Positions 18,636-26,656 of a DNA stretch of 64,000 bases are shown in pieces (positions within the stretch are counted from its first letter, which is position 1; each line of letters starts with the position of its first letter). Below the pieces are notes generated by a model. That model saw nothing but the letters and a program-made list of their open reading frames with translations, did not search any database and was not told where the DNA came from. The position numbers and the translations under genes are program-made. Source of the DNA: Allocoprobacillus sp002160865. GTDB taxonomy: Bacteria > Bacillota_I > Bacilli_A > Erysipelotrichales > Coprobacillaceae. Location of the stretch: NCBI RefSeq assembly GCF_042850985.1, contig NZ_AP031415.1:2480001-2544000 (forward strand), given 5' to 3'.

Positions 18636-19032
18636 AAACATGATGATATGCCTTTTGTCTTTTGATTTTTAATACATGTTCTTCATCGGGAAAATGAACT
18701 GGATTCATATGTGTTTGTTGATAAATCACTAACAAATCCTTAACATCTTGATAAATTTCTTCAATTTCCATATTCCCATACATTCTTGGTGGTAATACAT
18801 ATATAGGAATTTGAACATGATGATTTTCAATAAATGATTTGATATACATATTCAAATGAGGACAACAAACAATGATATCAAAATCATTCATCTTTTCATA
18901 AGCAATAGAAAATGGTGAAAATTCAATCATTAACTTCTGATCTAAATGTTTCTCTACAATTTCTTTTTTCATTCTTTCAGCAACATAGCTAGAAGAAAAG
19001 CCTCCTCCGCAACATAATAGAATTTTAATCAT
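18634..19032 (-). CDS. EIIB-like protein of the PTS lactose/cellobiose fold
   Basis: This 132-residue protein starts ILLCCGGGFSSSYVAERM, matching the P-loop with a catalytic cysteine of the PTS lactose/cellobiose EIIB fold. The ATG at 19032 has GTAGAGG upstream and overlaps the aminotransferase stop. No EIIA or EIIC is nearby. It may therefore work with a remote PTS, be a regulatory phospho-carrier, or be a divergent phosphatase-like protein. The C-terminal 35 residues (YQQTHMNPVHFPDEEH...) extend beyond the usual EIIB core. Confidence 0.7.
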   Translation of the reverse strand: MIKILLCCGGGFSSSYVAERMKKEIVEKHLDQKLMIEFSPFSIAYEKMNDFDIIVCCPHLNMYIKSFIENHHVQIPIYVLPPRMYGNMEIEEIYQDVKDLLVIYQQTHMNPVHFPDEEHVLKIKRQKAYHHV

Positions 19033-20203
19033 GATTGCCTCTACATTTATCAACAAATATTTTTATTTTCTCAGTAGCAACCTTCAATTCCTCTAAACTA
19101 TAAGCATATGAAACTCGAATAAATCCTTCTCCAGCTGGACCAAAAGCTGTTCCCGGTACACAGGCAACTTTTTGATCTTCCAATAGTTTTTCACAGAACT
19201 CATCAGAAGTCAAACCTGTTGAACGAATACATGGGAAAACATAAAAAGCCCCTTGTGGCTTAAATGTTTCTAAGCCCATATCATTAAATGTTTTGACTAA
19301 GAAATTACGTCTGGCTTTATAAGAATCACGCATTTTTAAAACTTCATCATAACAGTGTCTTAATCCTTCAATAGCACCATATTGGGCAGATGAAGGTGCT
19401 GACATAATAATATATTGATGAATTTTATTCATCGCTTTCGTTAAAACTGGATGAGCCAAAACATACCCTAAGCGCCATCCTGTCATCGCAAAGGCTTTAG
19501 AAAAACCACTTACAACAATGACTTGATCTTTAATTTCATCAAATGAAGCAATGGAACAAAATTCTTCTTCATAACTGAGTTCTGCATAAATTTCATCAGA
19601 AATGACAATAATTCCTGATTCTTTGATAATTGGAACTATTTTTTCATAATCACTCTTTGTCATAAATCCACCTGTTGGATTAGATGGATAATTGATTAAT
19701 AATGCTTTGGTATGAGGTGTAATGGCAGCTTTTAATAATTCTGGCGTTAATTTAAATTCATCTTCTTGACGAAGATTAATTGTTACTGGAATTCCTCCTG
19801 CCAATTCTACTCCCGGCGTATAAGCCACATATCCGGGATCTAATACAATCATTTCTTCACCCGGATTCAATATTGCACGAATCGCAATATCAATTCCTTC
19901 AGAACCTCCAACTGTTACAATGCAGTTATCCTTAGGGTTATATTCTACATGAAAACGTCTTTGATAATAGCGACAGATTTCTTCTCTTAATTCCTGTAAA
20001 CCTTGATTAGCCGTGTAAAAAGTTCTTCCTTTTTCAATCGAATAAATAGCTGCTTCACGAATAGCCCAAGGTGTTGTAAAATCAGGTTCTCCTACCCCTA
20101 ATGATATAACATCTTCCATCTGTGAAGCTAAATCAAAGAACTTTCTAATACCACTAGGTTTAATTGTTTTGACCCTATCACTTAAAATATCATTATAATC
20201 CAT
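19025..20203 (-). CDS. PLP-dependent class I aminotransferase
   Basis: This 392-residue aminotransferase belongs to the aspartate/aromatic/PatA group. Visible motifs are NYPSNPTGG (substrate and PLP contacts), SDEIYAEL, and SGFSKAFAMTGWRLGY with the PLP lysine in FSKA. The amino donor cannot be fixed from sequence. Its ATG overlaps the stop of an Lrp-type regulator (TAATG) and its end overlaps the EIIB-like gene, so the three are co-translated. Lrp-type regulators usually sense amino acids, which fits control of this enzyme. Confidence 0.88.
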   Translation of the reverse strand: MDYNDILSDRVKTIKPSGIRKFFDLASQMEDVISLGVGEPDFTTPWAIREAAIYSIEKGRTFYTANQGLQELREEICRYYQRRFHVEYNPKDNCIVTVGGSEGIDIAIRAILNPGEEMIVLDPGYVAYTPGVELAGGIPVTINLRQEDEFKLTPELLKAAITPHTKALLINYPSNPTGGFMTKSDYEKIVPIIKESGIIVISDEIYAELSYEEEFCSIASFDEIKDQVIVVSGFSKAFAMTGWRLGYVLAHPVLTKAMNKIHQYIIMSAPSSAQYGAIEGLRHCYDEVLKMRDSYKARRNFLVKTFNDMGLETFKPQGAFYVFPCIRSTGLTSDEFCEKLLEDQKVACVPGTAFGPAGEGFIRVSYAYSLEELKVATEKIKIFVDKCRGNHD

Positions 20204-20694
20204 TATGGAGTCACCACCAATCTATCATTTTTTCCATCTTCATCTTCAATTAAAACAACACCATTGTTTTTATATTGTTTCAAAACAAAATAAGTTGATG
20301 TTCCAGTGACACCATCTACACATGCTAATTTACTAGCCACAAAATGAGCCACTTCCTGCATTGTTTTTCCTTTCACAATACATACAAATTCAAAACTTCC
20401 ACTCAACAAATACATTGTATCCACTTCATCAAATTTATAAATATGACTGGCAATACGGTCATAACCATATTCTCTTTCTGGACTGGCATTGACTTGTATT
20501 AAAGCCGTCACAATCTCTGTATTTGTTAAATCCCAGTTGACAATTGTATGATAACCACAAATAACTTTTTTCTTTTCTAATTCTGTTAATTTCTCTATCA
20601 CATCATCTTTTGATTCATCTAAGGCGGCCGCTAAATCAGTAATCTTCATCCTCGCATTTTTTTGTAACAAACTTAGCATTAATTTTTCATCCAT
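20203..20694 (-). CDS. Lrp/AsnC-family transcriptional regulator
   Basis: This protein of about 163 residues has an N-terminal helix-turn-helix (MKITDLAAALDESKDDVIEK) and a C-terminal RAM-type amino acid-binding domain (about 65-145). I chose the ATG at 20694, with GGAGG 8 bases upstream, over an in-frame TTG at 20712. It is the first gene of the operon, and an inverted repeat upstream could be its own operator. Confidence 0.85.
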   Translation of the reverse strand: MDEKLMLSLLQKNARMKITDLAAALDESKDDVIEKLTELEKKKVICGYHTIVNWDLTNTEIVTALIQVNASPEREYGYDRIASHIYKFDEVDTMYLLSGSFEFVCIVKGKTMQEVAHFVASKLACVDGVTGTSTYFVLKQYKNNGVVLIEDEDGKNDRLVVTP

Positions 20695-20729
20695 ATTCGC
20701 TTCCTCCTTCAATATAGTATCTATTGTAT

Positions 20730-20743
20730 TACACTTTTGTGTA
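20730..20743. promoter_or_regulatory. Candidate Lrp operator
   Basis: TACAC and GTGTA arms surround TTTT upstream of the Lrp-type gene and between it and the divergent lactonase gene. It could serve autoregulation; no proof from sequence alone. Confidence 0.35.
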
Positions 20744-20856
20744 TTATGAAAGAATTTTATGATTTTTTTATTATTTCTATATTTATATGTTGATTTTTAT
20801 TTATTTCACAAATAATTATGTTAAAATAATTTTATAAACTGAAAGGAGCATGATCT

Positions 20857-21888
20857 ATGAAAGTTTTTTATGTATCCAGTTATGGAAAACATCATGATAA
20901 AGGCATTTATATCATGAAATTTGATAAAGAAACACTTGAAATGAAACGTATTCAACAAATTGAAACACAAGATTATCCCTCTTATATGATATGTGATGAT
21001 CATACATTATATGTTGCCTATAAAAATGCTAATTCTCATAGTCACGGTGGTGGTTTAGGAAGTTTTTCAATATATAAAGATGAATTAATTCTCAATAACA
21101 ATTATCATTCCAGTGGTCGTTCTTATACACATCTTTGTGTTGATCAAAGTCATCGCTACTTGTTTGCAGCAAATTATCATGTCGGAGCAACAGCTTCCTA
21201 TCAATTAGAAAATGGTATCATTACTCAAAAAATATGTGCAGTTCATCATACTGGCTTAGGTCCTGATTTACTCAAACGTCAGACAAGCCCTCATGTTCAT
21301 TATGTTGGCATTACACCAGATCAGCAATTTGTTTACGCTGTTGACTTAGGAGCTGATAAAGTTGTCATGTATCGCTACTCTCAAGGTGTTTTATTAGAAG
21401 ATCCTGATTATACACTTAACATTGTACCGGGTTCTGGTCCACGTCATATGATTTTTTCAAAAGATGGCCGTTTTGCTTATTTAGTCAATGAAATTGCCAA
21501 TAATATTATGGTCTTTAAATATCTGCAAGGACATTTCCAGTTGATTCAAGCGATTCATTGTATTCCTCGACATTTCAAGGGCTTTTCAAGTGCTGCAGCG
21601 ATTCGTTTAACACAAAGTGGAAATCATCTTTTTGTATCTAATCGAGGACATGACAGTATTGCGATGTATCGTGTTAACAAAGAAAGTGGGAAAATTTCAC
21701 TATTATATATGGTTCACACTGGTAAAGAACCAAGAGATTTCCAAATTCTTGATGATCAATACTTAATTGTCGCTTGTCAAGGCAGCAATCTTTTACAAAT
21801 CATGACATTGAATGAGGATACAGAAGAACTTGTATTGACTGATTCTACAGTAGAAATTCCTGCTCCTGTATGTATTGCATTTGAATAA
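20857..21888 (+). CDS. Lactonase family protein (6-phosphogluconolactonase-like beta-propeller)
   Basis: This 343-residue protein has the repeats of the seven-bladed lactonase propeller (PF10282 type): YVSSYG at the N-terminus, SPHVHYVGITPDQQFVYAVDLGADKV, GSGPRHMIFSKDGRFAYLVNE and VSNRGHDSIAMY. Bacterial members (Pgl/YkgB) hydrolyse 6-phosphogluconolactone in the pentose phosphate pathway, though some act on other lactones. AAAGGAG precedes the ATG. It is a single-gene unit with its own terminator. Confidence 0.87.
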   Translation: MKVFYVSSYGKHHDKGIYIMKFDKETLEMKRIQQIETQDYPSYMICDDHTLYVAYKNANSHSHGGGLGSFSIYKDELILNNNYHSSGRSYTHLCVDQSHRYLFAANYHVGATASYQLENGIITQKICAVHHTGLGPDLLKRQTSPHVHYVGITPDQQFVYAVDLGADKVVMYRYSQGVLLEDPDYTLNIVPGSGPRHMIFSKDGRFAYLVNEIANNIMVFKYLQGHFQLIQAIHCIPRHFKGFSSAAAIRLTQSGNHLFVSNRGHDSIAMYRVNKESGKISLLYMVHTGKEPRDFQILDDQYLIVACQGSNLLQIMTLNEDTEELVLTDSTVEIPAPVCIAFE

Positions 21889-21890
21889 TT

Positions 21891-21920
21891 AAAAAAACTG
21901 TGTAATTCACACAGTTTTTT
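21891..21920. terminator. Bidirectional terminator between the lactonase and MATE genes
   Basis: AAAAAAACTGTGT and ACACAGTTTTTT form a long stem around a five-base loop, with A and T runs on both sides, so it can stop transcription from either direction. Confidence 0.85.
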
Positions 21921-23235
21921 TCTTTCTTCTCAATTTCAAATAAAATATAACACCAATGATAGATACCATAAATTCTGTTATAGGGAATGCACACCAGACA
22001 CCAGTCATAGCACCTATCCATGATAATAAGAACGCTGTTGGAATCATAACAAAAAATCCTCTTAATAAAGAAATCATATGGGCAGGAAGTGGATTTTCAA
22101 CTGATGTAAAATACATAGAAATAATGATATTAAATCCTGCAAATGGACAAGCCAAGAAGTATAATTTTAATCCCTGCGAGGCAATGATGCGTAAAGCCTG
22201 ATTATTTTCACTATTGAAAACTTGTGTAATACTTGTTGCCTGAAAGAAAACAAGTCCATAAATCAATACAGAAATAACAACCATCATCACCAATGCATAT
22301 TTTAATATTTGATGGATGGATTTCATTTGATTCAACCCATAGTAACGACTCATCAATGGCTGTATTCCTTGAGCAATACCTGTATAAATAGCAATAACAA
22401 CTAATGAAAGATTGGCTATAACGCCATAGGCCGCAACACCTACATTACCAGTCAGTCCTAAAATAATTGTATTAAACACAATCATGACAACACCTGAAGA
22501 AACTTCAGTCACAAGTGAAGGCACTCCACTCGATAAAATACCAATAATCCTTTTGAATTGTAGATAACACTTTTGAATATGAAACTGATTTTTCTTTCTG
22601 ATAAAGTGTGGTGAAAGAATCATCATACTGATAATGGGAGCTAAACCTGTCGCAAAAACAGCACCAAAGATACCCATTTGACAAGGAAAAATAAAAATAT
22701 AATCTAAAATAATATTAGATAAACTCCCACCAATCATAGCAGCCATTGATAATTGAGGTGCTCTATCATTACGTACAAAGCATAATAAAACATTATTTAA
22801 TAAAAATGCTGGAGCAAACAATAATACCACTTGTAGATATGTCTTAGACATATCAAAAACATATCCTTGCTCAATAAATAAAGAAATAATAAAACCAGAA
22901 AAAAAGATACCAATCAAAACAAACAGCACTGCAAAACATCCTGCCAAAAACAAGGCATGTGTAAAAGTTTTATTCGCCTCAAGATGATGTTCTTGACTCT
23001 TTAAGATGGAATACTTTGTTCCAGCTCCCATACCTATCATTAAACCACTGCCATGAATAAAACTATAAATAGGAATAGCTAAATTTAAAGCTGTTAATCC
23101 ATCAGTACCTAATCCTTTAGATACAAAAAAGGTGTCTGCTAAAATATAACATGATAAACCCAACATTCCCAAAATATTTAAAGACGTATATTTCAAAAAT
23201 TCATTCAATCCTTTTTTCAAAATTCTATCCCTCAT
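21907..23235 (-). CDS. MATE family efflux protein
   Basis: This 442-residue protein has about twelve membrane helices and MATE-type repeats, with the two halves each opening near 'lGlscYilADTFFVSKGLG' and 'GVPSLVTEVSSG'. It overlaps the upstream flavin-binding protein by 11 bases and is expressed with it. MATE proteins expel drugs or metabolites against sodium or protons; the substrate is not known here. Confidence 0.88.
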   Translation of the reverse strand: MRDRILKKGLNEFLKYTSLNILGMLGLSCYILADTFFVSKGLGTDGLTALNLAIPIYSFIHGSGLMIGMGAGTKYSILKSQEHHLEANKTFTHALFLAGCFAVLFVLIGIFFSGFIISLFIEQGYVFDMSKTYLQVVLLFAPAFLLNNVLLCFVRNDRAPQLSMAAMIGGSLSNIILDYIFIFPCQMGIFGAVFATGLAPIISMMILSPHFIRKKNQFHIQKCYLQFKRIIGILSSGVPSLVTEVSSGVVMIVFNTIILGLTGNVGVAAYGVIANLSLVVIAIYTGIAQGIQPLMSRYYGLNQMKSIHQILKYALVMMVVISVLIYGLVFFQATSITQVFNSENNQALRIIASQGLKLYFLACPFAGFNIIISMYFTSVENPLPAHMISLLRGFFVMIPTAFLLSWIGAMTGVWCAFPITEFMVSIIGVIFYLKLRRKKKTV

Positions 23236-23719
23236 TTCTCTTATCTACAAGTTCTATTGCTTGTTTGCCAGTTATATCTTTTATATCCAGTTCTAATAGA
23301 CATAAGGCTTTCCAAAATTTTTTTATTTCTTCTTGTCGATTTTGGATACTTTCATCTGGTGAATATTTGATAGCTAGTGTTTCAATAGCATGTTGTTTTT
23401 CATCATCATTTTCAAGCATATGGATGTTGCCGAAAACAATCACACTTCTAAAATAAGTTGTATATTTTTCTGGAACAATAACATCCTGATCAATTACACA
23501 AAATGAAACCTGATTATTTTCTTTCATTAAATCTAATTTATAACCACTTTTACTACAATGAAAATAAATCTTTTGATCTTCATAGACATAACTTATAGGT
23601 AAAGCATACGGTTCCATTTGATTTCCACAAAGTGCTAAAACACCTGATGTATTTTTATTTAATATTTCTATACATTTTTCATTTGATAAAGCTTGTTTAC
23701 TACGACGCATTTTTTTCAT
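23225..23719 (-). CDS. Pyridoxamine 5'-phosphate oxidase-like flavin-binding protein (NimA-like)
   Basis: This protein of about 164 residues starts MKKMRRSKQALS, like the NimA/pyridoxamine oxidase-related family of split-barrel FMN proteins. The body shows GVLALCG, PYALPISYVYEDQKIYFHCS, SGYKLDLMKENNQVSFCV and FRSVIVFGNI, typical of the group. NimA members reduce nitro groups, but most relatives have no tested role. The ATG at 23719 has AAGGAG upstream. A structured leader with an intrinsic terminator precedes it and a MATE exporter follows, suggesting an inducible stress or detoxification unit. Confidence 0.82.
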   Translation of the reverse strand: MKKMRRSKQALSNEKCIEILNKNTSGVLALCGNQMEPYALPISYVYEDQKIYFHCSKSGYKLDLMKENNQVSFCVIDQDVIVPEKYTTYFRSVIVFGNIHMLENDDEKQHAIETLAIKYSPDESIQNRQEEIKKFWKALCLLELDIKDITGKQAIELVDKRNEG

Positions 23720-23746
23720 TTCTTCTTTTCTCCTTCCACATAAAAT

Positions 23747-23830
23747 AAAAAACATTGATTCTCGCATCTTCTATGGCCTAACGATACGAAACCAATGTTT
23801 TAAAGTCTACCCGGCGGCAAACATTATTGA
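23747..23830 (-). ncRNA. Attenuator-like structured leader, class not recognised
   Basis: On the minus strand a strong hairpin (AAAACATTG with CAATGTTTT, then an inner stem with one bulge around loop GTTAGGCCATAG) is followed by TTTTTT, a textbook intrinsic terminator. Just upstream, AATGTTT (23819-23825) is complementary to AAACATT in the terminator's 5' arm, so the two pairings exclude each other. Between them lies GCCGCCGGGTAGAC. This is the layout of a riboswitch or other attenuator. I compared it by eye with T-box, TPP, c-di-GMP, ZTP, fluoride, THF and ykkC motifs and found no match. Confidence 0.6.
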
Positions 23831-23844
23831 TATATCTGTCAGAT

Positions 23845-23873
23845 ATTTTAGCACAGTTTATTTTGTATATCAA
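23845..23873 (-). promoter_or_regulatory. Promoter of the leader/NimA-like/MATE operon
   Basis: TTGATA and TAAAAT on the minus strand are separated by exactly 17 bases, directly upstream of the structured leader. Confidence 0.75.
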
Positions 23874-23888
23874 TAGATTAGAGTTTGT

Positions 23889-24725
23889 TTAAACAGCTAA
23901 TATTCCAAAATAATTTAATACAATACCTACAACAAAACATGATATAACAATAACAATTGGATGAACACCTTTTTTTACAAAGTAATACATAATTCCTGTT
24001 AAACATAAAGGAATAAGACATGGCATAATACCATTCAAAACGTCTTGTAAGACTAATGTTTCATTATAAACAATTGGTGTTGTAATATTAACTAGTGTTG
24101 CACACATTCCACCAACAACAATTAAACCAGCAATTGAGCAGCCATACATCACTTTATCCATTAAATTACTTTCTGAAATTTGACGGATAACTTCCTGACC
24201 TTTAACATACCCTAATTTACCACCAAACCATGTGATAGGGAAACTCACAGCAAATGAAATCAACATAGCAATAATTGGTCCTAAAATTGAACCTTTTTGA
24301 GCTAATGAAATCCCAATACTCATGGCTATAATTCTTACAGTTCCTTGAAATAATGAATCTCCAATTCCAGATAATGGCCCCATTAAAGCAGTTTTGACAT
24401 TTGTAATCATCTCTGGATTAAATGTATCTGGATGTTCAGCATATTCTTCTTCCATTGCGGCAGTTAATCCTAATACAAAGGCTCCACATTGTGGTGTAAT
24501 ATTAAAGAATTCCAAAGCCGCATTATATCTTTCTTTCTTTTTTTCCAAATCCTCTGGGTCAGGATACAAACGATCTAAAGTTTTAGAAATACCCCACATA
24601 AATGCAGTATTCATTTGTCTTTCATAGTTCCAAAGAGTTTGCATACACCAACCACCCCAGAAAAATTCTTTACATTTTTTTCTTAACGGATAATTTCTTT
24701 GTGTTTCCAATCCTTTTTTTGACAT
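23889..24725 (-). CDS. PTS mannose-family EIID component
   Basis: This 278-residue protein shows the EIID opening (YERQMNTAFMWGISKTLDRLY), NPEMITNVKTALMGPLSGIGDSLFQGT and C-terminal membrane helices (about 190-275). EIID and EIIC together form the membrane channel of mannose-family PTS permeases. It is the last gene of the IIA-IIB-IIC-IID operon, 18 bases after EIIC. Confidence 0.92.
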   Translation of the reverse strand: MSKKGLETQRNYPLRKKCKEFFWGGWCMQTLWNYERQMNTAFMWGISKTLDRLYPDPEDLEKKKERYNAALEFFNITPQCGAFVLGLTAAMEEEYAEHPDTFNPEMITNVKTALMGPLSGIGDSLFQGTVRIIAMSIGISLAQKGSILGPIIAMLISFAVSFPITWFGGKLGYVKGQEVIRQISESNLMDKVMYGCSIAGLIVVGGMCATLVNITTPIVYNETLVLQDVLNGIMPCLIPLCLTGIMYYFVKKGVHPIVIVISCFVVGIVLNYFGILAV

Positions 24726-24743
24726 TATTTCATCCTCCTTACT

Positions 24744-25529
24744 TTAATCATCTAATTCATCTAACTCATCAATGGATCCATCAGCTGTTTGAACTTTTGA
24801 ATTATTATCATATTTCAATTGATATAAAATAACAGCAAAGATAATCGCAATAATAGCAATTCCTGTTAAACTTAAACCAGAATAAGCTGCTAAAGCAAAT
24901 CCAAAGAAGAAGAAAATAGCATTTTTCTTGTTGATAATAACAGAAAGTAACATAGCAAATCCAAAGAATGCAACTAAATTAGCTCCTAATGTAACACCAT
25001 TTAATACAAATTCTGGAATAAAATCATTAATCAAATTGATAAGATCAGCACCAAAATAAACAGCTATAAACACTGGGATAAAGTAACAAATAGAATATAA
25101 CATTGGACCCCAAACAATATTAATTGTTTTGGCTCTTTTAAAATTACCAGCTTCTACACTACTATCAATCATATGTGTCATACTAATACGAAGAATATCT
25201 GCTCCCGTTTCAATCAATGTACTTAATAAAGTCATTGGTGTCGCAATAGCTAATGCTGTTGAAATGTCTGAACCAGTCATAATAACAATAGCACATCCAA
25301 CGATTGACCCCATATTCATATCAAAACCAGAGGCACCAATACTCATGAACCCTAAACTTACCATTTCCATAGAAGCACCAACTGCTAGTCCAGTTTTTAA
25401 ATCTCCTAAGAACAACCCTACAAGTGTACAGGTAATTAATGGTCTTTCAAAATTTAAACGTCCTAACATACGTGAATCTAATCTACCAAACACCGCAATT
25501 AGACCTATAACAAATGCATTTAATAACAT
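24744..25529 (-). CDS. PTS mannose-family EIIC component
   Basis: This 261-residue integral membrane protein has the EIIC features GRLDSRMLGRLNFERPLITCTLVGLFLGDLKTG (shown here only in part as the N-terminal core) and GASMEMVSLGFMSIGAS. It forms the sugar pathway with EIID. An acidic tail (DGSIDELDELDD) ends the protein. It lies 14 bases after EIIB. Confidence 0.92.
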   Translation of the reverse strand: MLLNAFVIGLIAVFGRLDSRMLGRLNFERPLITCTLVGLFLGDLKTGLAVGASMEMVSLGFMSIGASGFDMNMGSIVGCAIVIMTGSDISTALAIATPMTLLSTLIETGADILRISMTHMIDSSVEAGNFKRAKTINIVWGPMLYSICYFIPVFIAVYFGADLINLINDFIPEFVLNGVTLGANLVAFFGFAMLLSVIINKKNAIFFFFGFALAAYSGLSLTGIAIIAIIFAVILYQLKYDNNSKVQTADGSIDELDELDD

Positions 25530-25543
25530 TTATTTTTCCCTCC

Positions 25544-26014
25544 TTATTTTTCAAACTTCAATTCCTCTCTCTTTGATGATGGAAGTTGTTGCATAAATAT
25601 ATGTGTTCCACAATCCATAATCTTTTTTGAATCTTCAACTTCTTCATCATTTAAATAAACAACGTCAGAATACAATTTTGATCCTTCTTTTTTTGCAATT
25701 CCTCCATAATTAATTTCTTTAATTTTAGGATACTGTTGAATAAATCTAGCAGCATCTTTTGTACAACCAAATATTATAAAAATTGTATCTTTTAATTCTT
25801 CGACTTTTGGCATTTTAGATAAAGCTTTTTCTACAGTAAAAATATTTAATTTTACTCCTGCTGGTTTTGACATATTCAATGCCATTTTTTGAAATTCATC
25901 ATTTGCTGCTTTATCATCAATAACAATAATTCTCGATACAGCTAAATAGTGTGTCCATGTAAATGCTACTTGTCCATGAACAAGTCTATGATCAACTCTT
26001 ACAGCTTTTATCAT
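25544..26014 (-). CDS. PTS mannose/fructose/sorbose-family EIIB component
   Basis: This protein of about 156 residues starts MIKAVRVDHRLVHGQVAF, containing the phosphorylated histidine of EIIB(man/sor) in RLVHGQV. The ATG at 26014 has GAGAGGTGA upstream. It is encoded as a free-standing domain, between EIIA and EIIC, as in lev, sor and gfr operons. Confidence 0.93.
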   Translation of the reverse strand: MIKAVRVDHRLVHGQVAFTWTHYLAVSRIIVIDDKAANDEFQKMALNMSKPAGVKLNIFTVEKALSKMPKVEELKDTIFIIFGCTKDAARFIQQYPKIKEINYGGIAKKEGSKLYSDVVYLNDEEVEDSKKIMDCGTHIFMQQLPSSKREELKFEK

Positions 26015-26027
26015 ATTTCTCACCTCT

Positions 26028-26453
26028 CTACAAATCATCTTCATCAGGTATAAAAGCAATTGATTTATTAATATATTTCACACCAAAAAGTTCTTCCTGT
26101 GTTTTCATCTCTAATGTATTGTCACTCACTGTCGGAGTCGTTAATAACAAATCAATCAAAAAAGCTAAATTGATATTTGTAATCAGATGAAATGGATAAG
26201 TTCCTAAAAACTTCACAAATCCATTATTAACACTCCCACCTAATATATCAGTACAAATCACCAAATCTTCTTTTTCAAAATCATGATTTTCCATCATTTG
26301 TGTTATTTGATTATCTAAATTAAAATCTGGTGATGTATAGCAACACATTGCTTTTAAATCTTTCATATCGCCGACAATAATATTCAAAGCGCTTACAAAA
26401 CCATCGGCGAGATATCCATGTGTTGCAATAATAATCTTTTTTCCTTTTTCCAT
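26028..26453 (-). CDS. PTS mannose-family EIIA component
   Basis: This 141-residue EIIA has the active histidine in IIATHGYLADG and the D-L-GGS motif in CTDILGGSVNNG. It is the first gene of the PTS operon, which lies 188 bases downstream of a LevR-like regulator. The start follows a moderate AAAGAATG region. Confidence 0.92.
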   Translation of the reverse strand: MEKGKKIIIATHGYLADGFVSALNIIVGDMKDLKAMCCYTSPDFNLDNQITQMMENHDFEKEDLVICTDILGGSVNNGFVKFLGTYPFHLITNINLAFLIDLLLTTPTVSDNTLEMKTQEELFGVKYINKSIAFIPDEDDL

Positions 26454-26537
26454 TCTTTATATTCATTCCTTTCTAGCCAAAACATGCTGATTATTTTTAG
26501 CATTGTGCCAAAGAAGGTTCGTTACACAATATCTTTG

Positions 26538-26573
26538 TTATTGCATATGACGACAACTCTCCAGTTTCATCAT
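26538..26573 (-). CDS. Possible 11-codon leader peptide
   Basis: AAGGAGAG lies 5 bases upstream of an ATG that opens MMKLESCRHMQ and a stop. Such a strong ribosome site in a leader hints at translation, perhaps coupling ribosome position to downstream expression. It may equally be chance. Confidence 0.3.
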   Translation of the reverse strand: MMKLESCRHMQ

Positions 26574-26580
26574 GTTTTCT

Positions 26581-26600
26581 CTCCTTCTTTATGAAAGGAG
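26581..26600. repeat. Small hairpin that could hide the leader ribosome site
   Basis: CTCCTT and AAGGAG form a 6-bp stem. On the minus strand the second arm is the ribosome binding site of the 11-codon frame, so folding would block its translation. Confidence 0.35.
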
Positions 26601-26623
26601 TTCTTCTCATTTAAAATACCTGT

Positions 26624-26656
26624 CATAATGCAAAATAGATTTTATTTTGCATTATG
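26624..26656. repeat. Perfect 14-bp inverted repeat at the end of the LevR-like gene
   Basis: CATAATGCAAAATA and TATTTTGCATTATG are perfect arms around GATTT and include the regulator's stop codon. Neither strand has a T run after the stem, so it is not a standard terminator. It may be an operator, an RNA-stabilising or processing hairpin, or an attenuator between regulator and PTS genes. Confidence 0.6.

Larger units (their letters stand above)
26454..26641 (-). promoter_or_regulatory. Leader region between the LevR-like regulator and the PTS operon
   Basis: No clear sigma-54 site (TGGCAC-N5-TTGCA) is present; TTGGCAC at about 26506-26512 lacks a correctly spaced -12 GC. An ATGCT/AGCAT inverted repeat lies at 26484-26503. 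A short reading frame with a very good ribosome site and two hairpins fill the rest (see separate entries). Confidence 0.4.

Noticed and set aside
23802..23830. ZTP or c-di-GMP riboswitch suggested by GCCGCCGGGTAGAC
   Set aside because: The partner segments these classes need (for example GGCGG upstream for ZTP) are missing.
25129..25596. 155-codon plus-strand frame opposite the PTS EIIC gene
   Set aside because: The minus strand codes for a clear EIIC protein; the other frame shows no family features.
26500..26520. Possible sigma-54 promoter (TTGGCAC) before the PTS operon
   Set aside because: The matching -12 GC is not at the needed distance, and the regulator lacks GAFTGA.
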